From NCBI GenBank assembly GCA_002238555.1, contig MPMO01000005.1, positions 1-64,000 of the forward strand: a stretch of DNA of 64,000 nucleotides, written 5' to 3'. This stretch comes from Caldilineaceae bacterium bin34. Its GTDB lineage: Bacteria; Chloroflexota; Anaerolineae; Caldilineales; Caldilineaceae. Position numbers and translations under genes: made by a program. This document shows positions 1 to 8,251 of the stretch, one piece after another. The number at the start of each line of letters is the position of its first letter. Positions within the stretch are counted from its first letter, which is position 1. The notes beneath the pieces are model-generated. The model searched no databases. It was not told where the DNA came from and saw only the letters and a program-made list of their open reading frames with translations.

Positions 1-123
1 CTGGAGGCCGAGATCGCGGCCTGGGTGCGCGACCGCAACGCCCTGGGCACGCCCGTGCACTGGCAGTTCACGACCGAGGACGCCCGCATCAAACTCCTGC
101 ATCTGTACCCTACTTTTGAGTGA
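1..123 (+). CDS. IS630-family transposase, C-terminal end (5' cut by window)
   Basis: Frame 1 is open from the first base and ends at a TGA at 121-123. The last 40 residues carry the typical tail of IS630/Tc1-type DDE transposases, with WQFTTEDARIKL just before the end and a closing LYPTF-like motif. The rest of the gene lies outside the window, so its intactness cannot be judged. The stop is followed within about 45 bases by remains of a different (ISAs1) transposase, so two insertion sequences meet here. Family assignment rests on this short C-terminal pattern. Confidence 0.72.
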   Translation: MEAEIAAWVRDRNALGTPVHWQFTTEDARIKLLHLYPTFE

Positions 124-164
124 AGTTGACCCACTAGCCTGCCAGACCGACATCGCCGAGACGA

Positions 165-712
165 GCGCGGAAGGGCCTGCTGGCCGTCAAGAACAACCAG
201 TTCGACCTGCACGACCACCGGCGGTGCAACTTCGCCTACCTGGACCGCGCCGGCGGCACCGCCGCGGACCACGACCACAGCGAGACTGGTGGAGCGGAGG
301 CACGGATGCACCGAGCGGCGTACCTGCACGATCATGGGCGGTGCCAATGGCATCTAGGACGAGCTCGATCCCGACCGCCGCTGGGTCCGGCTGGGCTGCA
401 CCGTGCGCATAGTGGCCGAACGGACCGTGCACTACTACATCACCAACCTGCCCGTGATCGTCGGCACCGCACGCGTGGCCGACTTGGTGCGCGGCCACTG
501 GGGCGTCGAGAACAGCCTGCACTGGGTACTGGACGACAGACGACACCTTCCAGGCGGCCCTGCGATGCATCGCATTGAACTTCCTGACCCTTCTCAAACA
601 ATATTTCTGGCCAAAGTTGTCAATTCGCCGATTGCACAAGATGGTGGCCCGCAACCCCGCACGACTGGAGCCCATCATGCATGGCTCTGTGACGACTTTG
701 TCAACACCCTGG
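165..712 (+). pseudogene. Decayed ISAs1-family transposase
   Basis: Three reading frames must be joined to read this gene. Frame 3 from about 168 gives GLLAVKNNQ, the ISAs1 'LLAVKGNQ' segment. Frame 1 from about 360 to 540 gives the hallmark HYYITNLP ... GHWGVENSLHWVLD. Frame 2 from about 542 gives ALRCIALNFLTLL, the helical segment that follows in this family. An in-frame TAG at 355-357 adds to the damage. The N-terminal half is missing. The element is therefore inactive; its right boundary is not visible and I set it after the last recognisable segment. Confidence 0.8.
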
Positions 713-749
713 GCTGTCTTCCTGTTTCCCTTGCGCCATGTTTGTTGCA

Positions 750-1916
750 TTAATCAAAACATGAAGCACCAATTGCATTGTCCGCCAATACTTTGAATTC
801 GTCGGATTTTTCCAACCTGTCAATGGCTGTGTCGATCCAGTAGTCCCATTGATTCCATGTATGCGCCATTTCAAACGCATTCCCGGCAAGGCTAAACCAT
901 AGCACATTTTGCATAAAATACCAATGCGCCTCTCCAAATCCCCACGGGGGATTCAGCTTGTCTGATTCTGCATCAACAATATCAAACCTGTCAATGAGGG
1001 CTAACATCTCCATATCCCAATTTGGATATGATTCAGGTTCTTTATCAAGCAAATAACCAATGTCGCGGAGTAATATTTCTTGAAGATTCCCTATCCATAG
1101 TACTGCTTGCGCGTAATAGGCGAAGTCGTCTGTTTGGCAAATGTAATTGAACGTTTTAGGAGTAGGTTTTACTGTGTTTTGATCTATTTGAAGTTGTTCT
1201 TCAATCAAAGGCAAACCATTGTGGTAACGCCACCAACAATCTTCTTTGTCTTGCTGTGTAGTATAGTACGTAGTGCAGATTATATCAGGGCCGTTAACAT
1301 TGGATTGTTGTATTGTTTCCGGTGCCTGTGTTGGTGCAGGGGGTGGTGTGAACGTAGGCGATGGTGGCCGTGTCGCCGTAGGTACCGGTGTCAGCATCAT
1401 CGGCAATTTTTCAACATTACCCTCAACTAACCCAGACCATATCCAAATATTCTCATCAATTTGAATCCACTCGCCGTCCGCAGTTCTAGCAATTGGAAAC
1501 AAAACATCGTTTAGTTGCCTTCCACCAACAATGTCATAATCGGTGCCCGGCCCACTCCGGAGATTGGCACTGCCCGTCACGTAGTACTCCGGAGAAGGCG
1601 TTACCGTCGGTTGTCTGGTCGCTATTGCTGTAGGTCGACGAGTAGCTGTGGCCGTTGCAGTTGGGCTAATCGGATTGGGAACTAGCTCAGTTGTAGGTGT
1701 GGCACTGGACTTGCCAAGATTCACTTCAGACGCAACGCTTCCAGAATCTCGTTGTTGTGCAGCCAACTGTACAGTTGGTGTGAAGGTTTGAACAGGAGTG
1801 ACAACGGCTTGTTGAGAGTTTGTTGGTGCAGGTTCTTCAGGTGGACGTGACTGCCTGCAACTCGACAACAATACGCAGGCAACCCAAAGGAGTGTGATGA
1901 AGATGAATTTGTTCAT
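750..1916 (-). CDS. SH3-domain lipoprotein
   Basis: A 388-residue predicted secreted lipoprotein. The N-terminus is hydrophobic and ends in a lipobox with Cys20 (LLSSC). Residues 21-110 are a Pro/Thr-rich low-complexity linker, and about 111-165 form a bacterial SH3 (SH3b) domain with the NLRSGPGTDY signature. The C-terminal 200 residues are rich in aromatic and acidic residues and I do not recognise them. Function is unknown; SH3b domains often bind cell-wall peptides. The gene is visibly AT-richer than everything to its right and lies beside transposase debris, so it may have been acquired by transfer. Another SH3b lipoprotein is at 30258-31622. Confidence 0.8.
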   Translation of the reverse strand: MNKFIFITLLWVACVLLSSCRQSRPPEEPAPTNSQQAVVTPVQTFTPTVQLAAQQRDSGSVASEVNLGKSSATPTTELVPNPISPTATATATRRPTAIATRQPTVTPSPEYYVTGSANLRSGPGTDYDIVGGRQLNDVLFPIARTADGEWIQIDENIWIWSGLVEGNVEKLPMMLTPVPTATRPPSPTFTPPPAPTQAPETIQQSNVNGPDIICTTYYTTQQDKEDCWWRYHNGLPLIEEQLQIDQNTVKPTPKTFNYICQTDDFAYYAQAVLWIGNLQEILLRDIGYLLDKEPESYPNWDMEMLALIDRFDIVDAESDKLNPPWGFGEAHWYFMQNVLWFSLAGNAFEMAHTWNQWDYWIDTAIDRLEKSDEFKVLADNAIGASCFD

Positions 1917-1931
1917 CCTTCGTGGTTTGTG

Positions 1932-2717
1932 CTACTGGCAGGCGGTCACACCACCGTCGACAAAGATGTTTTGCCCGGTCACGAATGAGGAACTGGGTGA
2001 GGCCAGGAACACGGCGATGCCGGCCAAGTCCTCGGTTTCGCCCACCCGGCCCATGGGGATGCGGCTGACCAGGGCATTGTAGAAATCCGGATCGTTCAGG
2101 TAGCGGTCCACCAAGGGCGTGCGGATGAAGGTCGGCGCAATGCCGTTCACCCGGATCCCGTGCTCCGCCCATTCGCTGGCCAATTGCTTGATCAGTATCC
2201 CAAGGCCCCCCTTGCTGCCGACATAGGCCGCATAGCCCCGCCGGATGCCCAAGTTGGAGCGCACCGAGGTGATGTGGATGATGCTGCCCCCGTGTCCTTG
2301 GGCAATCATGCTGTGGGCCGCAGCCTGGGAAAGCAGGAAGCCGCCCTTGAAGTTGATGTCCATGACCGTGTCCCAGGACTCCTCGAGGACATCGGTGGCC
2401 GGCTCCTCAATCTGCGTTCCGGCACTGTTGACCAGCACGGTAACAGGCCCCAGGGCCGCTTCGGCGATTTCGAAGCCGGCGGCTATCGAGTCGGCCTTCG
2501 TGGCATCCATTTCGGCCCCTACCACCCGGCTGCCATCGCCGGAGATGCGGGCCGCCGCCGCGTCGCACCGATCCTGTTGGCGTCCGGTAACGGACACCTT
2601 CGCGCCGAAGGCGTGGCAGGCGGCTGCGATTTCACCGCCGATGCCGCCGGTGCCGCCCACCACCATTACGTGCTGGCCGTCCAAGTCAAAAAGGCTGCTG
2701 TGCCCGGACACGATCAC
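1932..2717 (-). CDS. SDR-family NAD(P)-dependent oxidoreductase
   Basis: A 261-residue classical short-chain dehydrogenase/reductase. The cofactor motif GGTGGIGG is at residues 21-28, NSAG at 97-100, the catalytic Ser at 151 and the YxxxK pair at Tyr165/Lys169. The C-terminus has the usual GQNIFVDGG stretch. The GTG start is chosen because AGGAG sits about 5 bases upstream. Its start is 29 bases after the cyclase-family stop, so the two are probably cotranscribed as the end of the leftward catabolic operon. Likely oxidises or reduces a sugar-derived hydroxyl; the substrate cannot be told. Confidence 0.9.
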   Translation of the reverse strand: MIVSGHSSLFDLDGQHVMVVGGTGGIGGEIAAACHAFGAKVSVTGRQQDRCDAAAARISGDGSRVVGAEMDATKADSIAAGFEIAEAALGPVTVLVNSAGTQIEEPATDVLEESWDTVMDINFKGGFLLSQAAAHSMIAQGHGGSIIHITSVRSNLGIRRGYAAYVGSKGGLGILIKQLASEWAEHGIRVNGIAPTFIRTPLVDRYLNDPDFYNALVSRIPMGRVGETEDLAGIAVFLASPSSSFVTGQNIFVDGGVTACQ

Positions 2718-2746
2718 GTCTCCTGTGGGAAGGTCGGCAGTTCGCT

Positions 2747-3469
2747 TCAGTCGTTGATGATGGCCACGGCCCGTACCGGAGCCGCCGTGGCACCCCGCAG
2801 CTTGATGGGCAGTGCCGAGAACGTGAACCCGGTCGGCTCGGGAATCTGATCCAGGTTAATCAGGTTCTCGATGTGGTAGTACTCCCGCTCGCGCATGACA
2901 CGGTGGGCCTCCCACAGCTTGCCCCGCTCGAACATGGCATCGATGGGCGGATCGAAGCCGATGGCATCGATGCCCATCATCATGACGCCCCGGTCCAGCA
3001 GCCAGTGCACGGCCTCCTTGGTCATGCCGGGATGGTCCTTGAGATAGTTGGGGCTGTGGCGCTGCTTGGAGGCGTCGGTCCGCAGCAGGATGATGTCCAG
3101 CGGCTGCACTTCATGGTCGATCTCGGCCAGGGCGGCCTCAATGTCCTCCACCAGAATCTCTTCGCCCGGCCCCTTGTGGGTCAGGTTCAGGATCACACCG
3201 TTGCCGTAGCAGTATTCCAGGGGAATGGCCTCGGCCGCGCCCGGCGCGTTCGGATTGCAGTGGAACCAGCTGTCCATGTGGGTGCCGATGTGGTCGCCCA
3301 TCACGATCACGCCGTTGTTGCAGTGCTCCACGCCGTACTTGTCGGCGCCGGTTTCCTTGGCGTACTCCTCGTGGGAGTAGTAGACGTTAATGGCGGGCGG
3401 CACATTGCCGGGATAGATCACCATCCCCTTATGCACTTCCATGCTCAGTTCGATCAGACGGTGGCCCAT
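2747..3469 (-). CDS. Cyclase-family metal-dependent hydrolase (kynurenine formamidase-like)
   Basis: A 240-residue member of the cyclase/kynurenine formamidase-like family. The metal-binding HxGTHxDxxxH motif is complete (His60, His64, Asp66, His70). The family hydrolyses amides, lactones or cyclic compounds using a metal ion; this member's substrate is unknown. In a sugar-catabolic operon a lactone- or enol-type substrate is plausible, but this is inference. An AGGAG about 11 bases before the ATG supports the start. It sits between two SDR genes read in the same direction. Confidence 0.87.
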   Translation of the reverse strand: MGHRLIELSMEVHKGMVIYPGNVPPAINVYYSHEEYAKETGADKYGVEHCNNGVIVMGDHIGTHMDSWFHCNPNAPGAAEAIPLEYCYGNGVILNLTHKGPGEEILVEDIEAALAEIDHEVQPLDIILLRTDASKQRHSPNYLKDHPGMTKEAVHWLLDRGVMMMGIDAIGFDPPIDAMFERGKLWEAHRVMREREYYHIENLINLDQIPEPTGFTFSALPIKLRGATAAPVRAVAIIND

Positions 3470-3544
3470 CGTTGAAGTCTCCTGTTGGGATCGGAGGCAC
3501 AGGCCCCCTGGGACGCGGCGCGCCGCGATTGGTTGGTTAATTGG

Positions 3545-4303
3545 TTAGGTGCAGTCCCAGCCGCCGTCGACGCGCAGGACCGCACCGGTGATGAAGCTGG
3601 CTTCGTCGGACACCAGGAAATACACGGCCGCCGCCAGTTCGGCCGGATCGCCGGCCCGGTTGAACACGCTGTTGGCGGTCAGGATGGCCTTGGTGCCCTC
3701 ATAGTCTCCGGAGTCGATCATGGACTGCTCCAGCATGGGAGTGTGGAAAAACCCCGGCACAACCGCGTTGCAGCGAATGCCCCGCGGCCCGTAGTCCAGG
3801 GCCATGCTCTTGGTCAGTTGGATCACGCCGCCCTTGGCGGCCACATAGGCGGCTCGTTCCGGAATCACGTCGTAGCTGAGCACAGACGCGACATTGACGA
3901 TGGCTCCCTTGCCATGCTCCAGCATGGCCGGCAACACGGCCCGCGACACCAGGAAAATGCCCTTGAGATCGACATTGAGCATGTCGTCCCAATCCTCGTC
4001 GGTGCAGTCCAGCACGCCGCCCCGGCGTTCAATGCCCGCATTGTTGACCAGGATGGACACCGGTCCCAGTTCGGCTGCGGCCGCAGCCAGGACTTCGCAG
4101 TCCTCCCTGGAAGCCACGCTGCCCTGAACAAAGACGGCCGTGCCTCCGGCCGCTTCAATCTCGGCGACGGTGGCCTCTCCGTTGTCGGGCCGGTCGGAAT
4201 TGACCACCACCGCGGCGCCCTCGCGGGCAAGCCGCAGGGCCGTGGCCCGGCCCAGTCCGGAAGTCGAACCCGTGACGACCGCAACCTGTCCTGCCAAGCT
4301 CAT
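3545..4303 (-). CDS. SDR-family oxidoreductase (FabG-like)
   Basis: A 252-residue short-chain dehydrogenase with TGSTSGLG at residues 11-18, NNAG at 87-90, Ser140 and the Tyr153/Lys157 catalytic pair. The open frame runs much further upstream, but that extension overlaps the epimerase gene. The ATG at 4303 overlaps the epimerase TGA as ATGA, which fixes the start and indicates translational coupling. It resembles FabG-type reductases, but the context points to a sugar or sugar-acid dehydrogenase rather than fatty acid synthesis. Confidence 0.92.
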   Translation of the reverse strand: MSLAGQVAVVTGSTSGLGRATALRLAREGAAVVVNSDRPDNGEATVAEIEAAGGTAVFVQGSVASREDCEVLAAAAAELGPVSILVNNAGIERRGGVLDCTDEDWDDMLNVDLKGIFLVSRAVLPAMLEHGKGAIVNVASVLSYDVIPERAAYVAAKGGVIQLTKSMALDYGPRGIRCNAVVPGFFHTPMLEQSMIDSGDYEGTKAILTANSVFNRAGDPAELAAAVYFLVSDEASFITGAVLRVDGGWDCT

Positions 4304-5277
4304 AGGAATATCGCCTTGTCTGCATCCGTGCCCGTGGTGACCATTTCCCGGAACATGTAGTCCTTGGGAAAGGCGTCCGCCATCAGGCCCTCGTAGAAGT
4401 TCCTGAAGTTGTAGGTCGGCTCCCAGCCGAGCACCTTGCGACTGTGGGAGATGTCGTCGATCTTCCACAGGTTGCGCGAGTCGAACAGTTGCTGCAGCTC
4501 GTCGCCATCGCCGTATTCGGCCAGCTTGTCGCAGGCCCCTGGGTAGTAGCGCTCCACGACCGCCCTGGGATCGGTCCGCAGCTCGGCCACGTCCTCCCTG
4601 GTGAACTCCGTGCTGCCGCTGAGCAGGAACACCTCGTGGCCCAGATTCTCCTTTTCGATGGCCAGCACTCCGGCCCGCACCAGGTCGCGCCGCAAGGCGG
4701 ACCGCTGGAACAGGAGGGAGGTGCCCATGCGGGTCACGGACTTGCCATCGGCCGCGCCGAACCAGGCATTGCGCAGGACCGCCGTCTCCACACCGTCGAT
4801 GCGGGTGGCGTACTCCGAAATCGGCTCCATCACGTACTTGGCCAGGGCGTAGACATAGTCGGGCCGGGCCGGCGTCCACTCGTCGCAGACCTCCCAGTCG
4901 GTGGGCGGAATGCGCTGCCCGCGCGCGGCCTCGCTGCCAATCATCACGACGCGGCCAATCCCCATCTCGCCGGCCAGCTGCAGGATGTTGAAGGTGCCCA
5001 TGACCGTGGTGTTGAAGTGTTCCACACCCGTGTGGGCCCGGTTGACCGGCGAATCCGGAGGATAGCGGCGTCCGCCCACCACCGTATGGAAGACGGCATC
5101 GACACCCTCCATGGCCAGGGCCAAGGCTCCGAACTCGGTCACGGAGCAGTTGACGAACTCGTGTTCGGTCTCCATGTGCACGATGTCGGACAGGCGCAGC
5201 TCGTGGCCCGCCAGCGAGAGCTGGGCAATCAACTCCTCGCAGAAGTAGCCGCTGGCACCGGTAATCAGGATCTTCAT
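4300..5277 (-). CDS. NAD-dependent epimerase/dehydratase family protein
   Basis: A 325-residue extended SDR. The N-terminus carries the Rossmann motif GASGYFCE (residues 7-14), where the last glycine of TGxxGxxG is replaced by cysteine, and the catalytic Tyr143/Lys147 pair is present. Such proteins epimerise, dehydrate or oxidise nucleotide sugars or free sugars; the specific reaction cannot be read from sequence. The gene is preceded by AAGGTG and overlaps the next SDR by 4 bases (ATGA). A distant relative is at 24872-25681. Confidence 0.88.
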   Translation of the reverse strand: MKILITGASGYFCEELIAQLSLAGHELRLSDIVHMETEHEFVNCSVTEFGALALAMEGVDAVFHTVVGGRRYPPDSPVNRAHTGVEHFNTTVMGTFNILQLAGEMGIGRVVMIGSEAARGQRIPPTDWEVCDEWTPARPDYVYALAKYVMEPISEYATRIDGVETAVLRNAWFGAADGKSVTRMGTSLLFQRSALRRDLVRAGVLAIEKENLGHEVFLLSGSTEFTREDVAELRTDPRAVVERYYPGACDKLAEYGDGDELQQLFDSRNLWKIDDISHSRKVLGWEPTYNFRNFYEGLMADAFPKDYMFREMVTTGTDADKAIFL

Positions 5278-5334
5278 GGATACACCTTGTCCCCGTAGGG
5301 AGCTTCTGGAGAGTCGATGCGGATGCGACTGGGG

Positions 5335-5973
5335 TCAACCCAGCCGACCTCCCGCCCACTGGATGCCGCGCACGTACAACTGCTGCACGGACGGATGGCC
5401 AAGCGCCCGTTCATCATGCCCCAGCGAAATGCTGAAGACGCGGCCCTTGCCGTAGGGCTTGGTCCACACCACGGGGTGGCCCTGGGAGCGGGCCAGGATC
5501 CGCCAGCGGGTGATGTCGCCGTCCACCACATAGAGTTCGTCCTGGACCTCGAATTCCCCGACGCCCTCGGTGATGGCCGAACTTTCCAGCAGGCCTTCCC
5601 GCGTCTTGTAGTGCCGGGAAGCCTCCGTCTCCACACGCAGCAGTTTGTTGGGATCGTGGAAGACGAACGTGCCGCCCACCATGTCGTGGTACTCGCGGGA
5701 GTTCATCCACGAGGCCGTGGCCGGATGCAGGCAGGCAAAGCCGGTGCCATTGGCCACCGCGGCCAGCAGATTCCGACACTGGGCCTCGGAAGGCTCCCAC
5801 CAGCTGGTGTAGTCCGCGATGACATCGAAACCGGACAGGTCCCCGTCGAGGGCCCGTTCCGGGTAGTGCGTCATGTGCACATCGAAGTGGGGCTCGAGAC
5901 ACGCCATCAGCGCGCGGCGGTGGGCCGGCTGATCGTGGTACCAGGCCCCGCCGGCCAGCAAAAGAATCTTCAT
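5335..5973 (-). CDS. ThuA-like domain protein
   Basis: A 212-residue protein starting with MKILLLAGG and a His-rich N-terminus, matching the ThuA-like (glutamine-amidotransferase-fold) family. It contains an internal YHDMVGG segment and a GKGRVFSISLGHD segment near the C-terminus, both typical of the family. ThuA proteins work with dehydrogenases in keto-sugar and trehalose use. An AGGAG about 13 bases before the ATG supports the start. The next gene upstream, 12 bases away, is a second ThuA-like gene, so this is a tandem pair. Confidence 0.86.
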   Translation of the reverse strand: MKILLLAGGAWYHDQPAHRRALMACLEPHFDVHMTHYPERALDGDLSGFDVIADYTSWWEPSEAQCRNLLAAVANGTGFACLHPATASWMNSREYHDMVGGTFVFHDPNKLLRVETEASRHYKTREGLLESSAITEGVGEFEVQDELYVVDGDITRWRILARSQGHPVVWTKPYGKGRVFSISLGHDERALGHPSVQQLYVRGIQWAGGRLG

Positions 5974-5985
5974 GGCAGACGGCTC

Positions 5986-6615
5986 CTACAGGCGGCCGGC
6001 CGCCCACAGGGCGCCGCGCCGCATGACTTCCGTGGTGTTGGGCACCAGGAAGCGTGTTTCGTCGTGGCCCAGGGCCGAGACGAAGACCCGTCCCAGACCG
6101 AAGGTCTTGGCATACATCACCGGATGGCCCTGGGCGCGGGCCAGCACCTGCCACTGGGTCTGATCGCCCTGCAGAAAGAACAACTCGTCGTTGACGGTGT
6201 AGTTCTCCAGGCCCAGTGTGATGGGATGCTGCAGGGTGTGGCGGTTGGGGCCGAACTCGACCACGAAGTCCCCGGCGCCCCGTTCGTCCAGCGACTTGCC
6301 GGCGAACTTGGAGCCGATCATCCCGAAGTAGGCCTGGGAGTTCCAGAAACTGGCCAGGCCGCCGTGCACCACCACCAGACCGGCGCCACCGGCCACATGG
6401 TTGATCAAGGCGTAGTGCTCCGCCGACTCCGGCTCGCGGTCCGTCGTGGCATTGACCACCACGTCGACGCTCTCCAGGCCGTCCGGGCTGAGGATCGCCA
6501 TGTCCTCGCTCTGGGACACCGTGTGGGCACCGTCGTTTTCGAAGATGGCCTGCAGGGCCGTCCGGATTTCCGGGCTGTCGTGGTGGGATCCGCCGACCAG
6601 CAGCAGAATGTTCAT
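5986..6615 (-). CDS. ThuA-like domain protein (second copy)
   Basis: A 209-residue ThuA-like protein. I place the start at MNILLLVGG (6615), not at the longer open frame, because the family begins there and AGGA lies about 10 bases upstream. It shares the family's VVVHGG/FWNSQAYFGMIG region and the GLGRVFVSALGHDE segment. Identity with the neighbouring ThuA copy is only partial, so the duplication is old or the two arrived separately. It lies between the sugar isomerase and the first ThuA gene in one leftward run. Confidence 0.86.
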   Translation of the reverse strand: MNILLLVGGSHHDSPEIRTALQAIFENDGAHTVSQSEDMAILSPDGLESVDVVVNATTDREPESAEHYALINHVAGGAGLVVVHGGLASFWNSQAYFGMIGSKFAGKSLDERGAGDFVVEFGPNRHTLQHPITLGLENYTVNDELFFLQGDQTQWQVLARAQGHPVMYAKTFGLGRVFVSALGHDETRFLVPNTTEVMRRGALWAAGRL

Positions 6616-6649
6616 GGTTGGGGTTCCTGGGAAAGAGGCAACGAGGCGC

Positions 6650-7486
6650 TCAGCCACTACGCTCGGACCAGGTCACCTGGTCGCCCAGGAGCCCGGCGAG
6701 ATAGTCCCGGCTCATGCGGGCCGCCTCGCCCGGCGGGCGGGGTGCTTCGGGGGTACCGTCCAACTCGACCGTGACCCAGCCGTTGTAGTCGATATCCTCG
6801 AGGATGGCGAAGATGGCCGGCATGTCGATCACCCCGGAGCCGATCGGTTCGTAGCCCACGTAGCCGGTCTCGCGGCCGCCGCCGTAGTCCTTGAGATGGA
6901 CATGGGCAATGATGGACTTGTAGTCCTCCAGCGTGGCCACGGCATCGTCCCCGGCCTTCGCGATTTGGCCGGTATCGGGCGCAAACGGCAGCAGGTCCGT
7001 GTCGGCTGCATCGAAAAAGTTGTCGATGTCCTGGCGGGTCTCCAACAGCGTGCCGGTGTGGGGATGGACCGCCGACTGCATGCCGTGGTCCAGGCCGATG
7101 CGGGCGATCTCGGCGAACGCGTCCGCGATGTGGCGCCAGCCGGCGGCCGTGTCGCAGATGCCGCCCTTGCGGCTGCCGGCGGCAATCAGCACGGTCGTGG
7201 CGCCCATCTCACTGGCCCGGCGGATCCAGTTGAGGGCGTTCTTGATGTCCTCGGCCGGAGAGGAATCGTGTCGGAAACCGGTACCGACGTAGGTTCCGAT
7301 GAGGGGGATGTCGTACTTGGCCAGCAGGGCGGCGTAGTCGGCGCCGTCCTGCTCATAGGCCTCGATCACGCCGCCGATCGTCTCGTAGGCGTTGTAGCCG
7401 CAGGCGGCCACGTCGCGCACGGCCGCTTCGGCGGTGGAGGCATCGTAGCCCCACGTGATTCCGCTGTGGGCAATTCGGTACTGCAT
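6650..7486 (-). CDS. Sugar phosphate isomerase/epimerase (TIM barrel)
   Basis: A 278-residue xylose-isomerase-like TIM-barrel protein (AP endonuclease 2 superfamily). It has the expected alternating strands, including AVHPHTGTLLETRQDI, FAPDTGQIAK and HVHLKDY, where His, Asp and Glu would bind the metal. IolE/ThuB-type members isomerise or dehydrate keto-sugars and inositol derivatives. Adjacent ThuA-like genes support a role in keto-sugar breakdown; the exact substrate is an inference I cannot settle. Transcribed leftward, 34 bases upstream of the ThuA gene. Confidence 0.88.
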   Translation of the reverse strand: MQYRIAHSGITWGYDASTAEAAVRDVAACGYNAYETIGGVIEAYEQDGADYAALLAKYDIPLIGTYVGTGFRHDSSPAEDIKNALNWIRRASEMGATTVLIAAGSRKGGICDTAAGWRHIADAFAEIARIGLDHGMQSAVHPHTGTLLETRQDIDNFFDAADTDLLPFAPDTGQIAKAGDDAVATLEDYKSIIAHVHLKDYGGGRETGYVGYEPIGSGVIDMPAIFAILEDIDYNGWVTVELDGTPEAPRPPGEAARMSRDYLAGLLGDQVTWSERSG

Positions 7487-7561
7487 GGGCTAGGGTCCCG
7501 GGTTGGGCGGTTCAGGCGGTTGGCGGCCGCGGCCGGTCCGGCGCGGCCGTGGGCATGGGGA

Positions 7562-8173
7562 TCAGTACCCGATGGCCAGCTCCCCTTCGGCGCCGTCCAG
7601 GATCATGACCAGGCCCGTGGCATCCACCGGCACATCGAAGATGGCCGGTCCCAGCCGTTCCTCGTCGGTTTCGAAGACATGCTGGACATGCTGGTTGGAT
7701 TGATCGCCGTAGGTCTCGGGGTCCGTGTAGAAGATGTAGGCCAGGTGCACGTTGCGCTTGCCCAGTTCGTACTCGTTGCCCTGGTCGTCGCGCAGCCTGA
7801 GCGTGCGCACCAGCAGGAGCATGTCCTCGCCGGCCAGGTTCTTCAGGCGGATGGGCACAATCACCCATTCGCCGCGTTGGGCCGGCTGGGCGGACGTCTC
7901 GTACTGGGAAACCTGGGCCAGGCCGGAGTCCTCCCCTTCGTCGCCCAGCAGGGTGTCCTTGCCCGCCAGGCCGGTGATCTCGACTTCCCAGGCATTGGAC
8001 CGGAGCACACCGCCCACCTCCGTGCCTTCCTCGAGGAGGACCGGCATCAGTTCCGACCTGTCCCGGCCGCGGTTGCAGCCGGCCAGCGCGACCGCCAAGA
8101 CCAGCAGGATGACCAGAACCGGCCCCCTCGAACGGACAAGTCGTGGGCGCGGGCGCATCTCCATGGTGGACAC
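7562..8173 (-). CDS. Lipoprotein, DUF4352-like
   Basis: A 203-residue predicted lipoprotein. Basic N-terminus, a hydrophobic stretch and the lipobox LAGC are clear. The mature part has the pattern of DUF4352-type immunoglobulin-like domains: an early strand, then EWVIVPIRLKNLAGEDMLL, then a long acidic C-terminus. The start is ambiguous among a GTG at 8173 and ATGs at 8164 and 8158. It lies between the hairpin that follows the ABC binding-protein gene and the sugar isomerase, so it may be cotranscribed with the catabolic genes. No catalytic role is evident. Confidence 0.7.
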   Translation of the reverse strand: MSTMEMRPRPRLVRSRGPVLVILLVLAVALAGCNRGRDRSELMPVLLEEGTEVGGVLRSNAWEVEITGLAGKDTLLGDEGEDSGLAQVSQYETSAQPAQRGEWVIVPIRLKNLAGEDMLLLVRTLRLRDDQGNEYELGKRNVHLAYIFYTDPETYGDQSNQHVQHVFETDEERLGPAIFDVPVDATGLVMILDGAEGELAIGY

Positions 8174-8194
8174 CGGACTCTGAATCTGAAGAAA

Positions 8195-8240
8195 GACCGG
8201 GGCCGGGGACGGCGGACTCCCGTCGTCCCCGGCCCCGGTC
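8195..8240 (-). terminator. Strong GC hairpin after the ABC binding-protein gene
   Basis: A perfect 17-bp inverted repeat (8195-8211 and 8224-8240) with a 12-base loop lies 11 bases beyond the stop of the binding-protein gene. Read on the minus strand it is followed by TTTCTTC, a short T-rich tail. It could be a partial intrinsic terminator or an mRNA-stabilising hairpin that raises binding-protein level over downstream genes. Confidence 0.7.
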
Positions 8241-8251
8241 AGGGAATAAAA

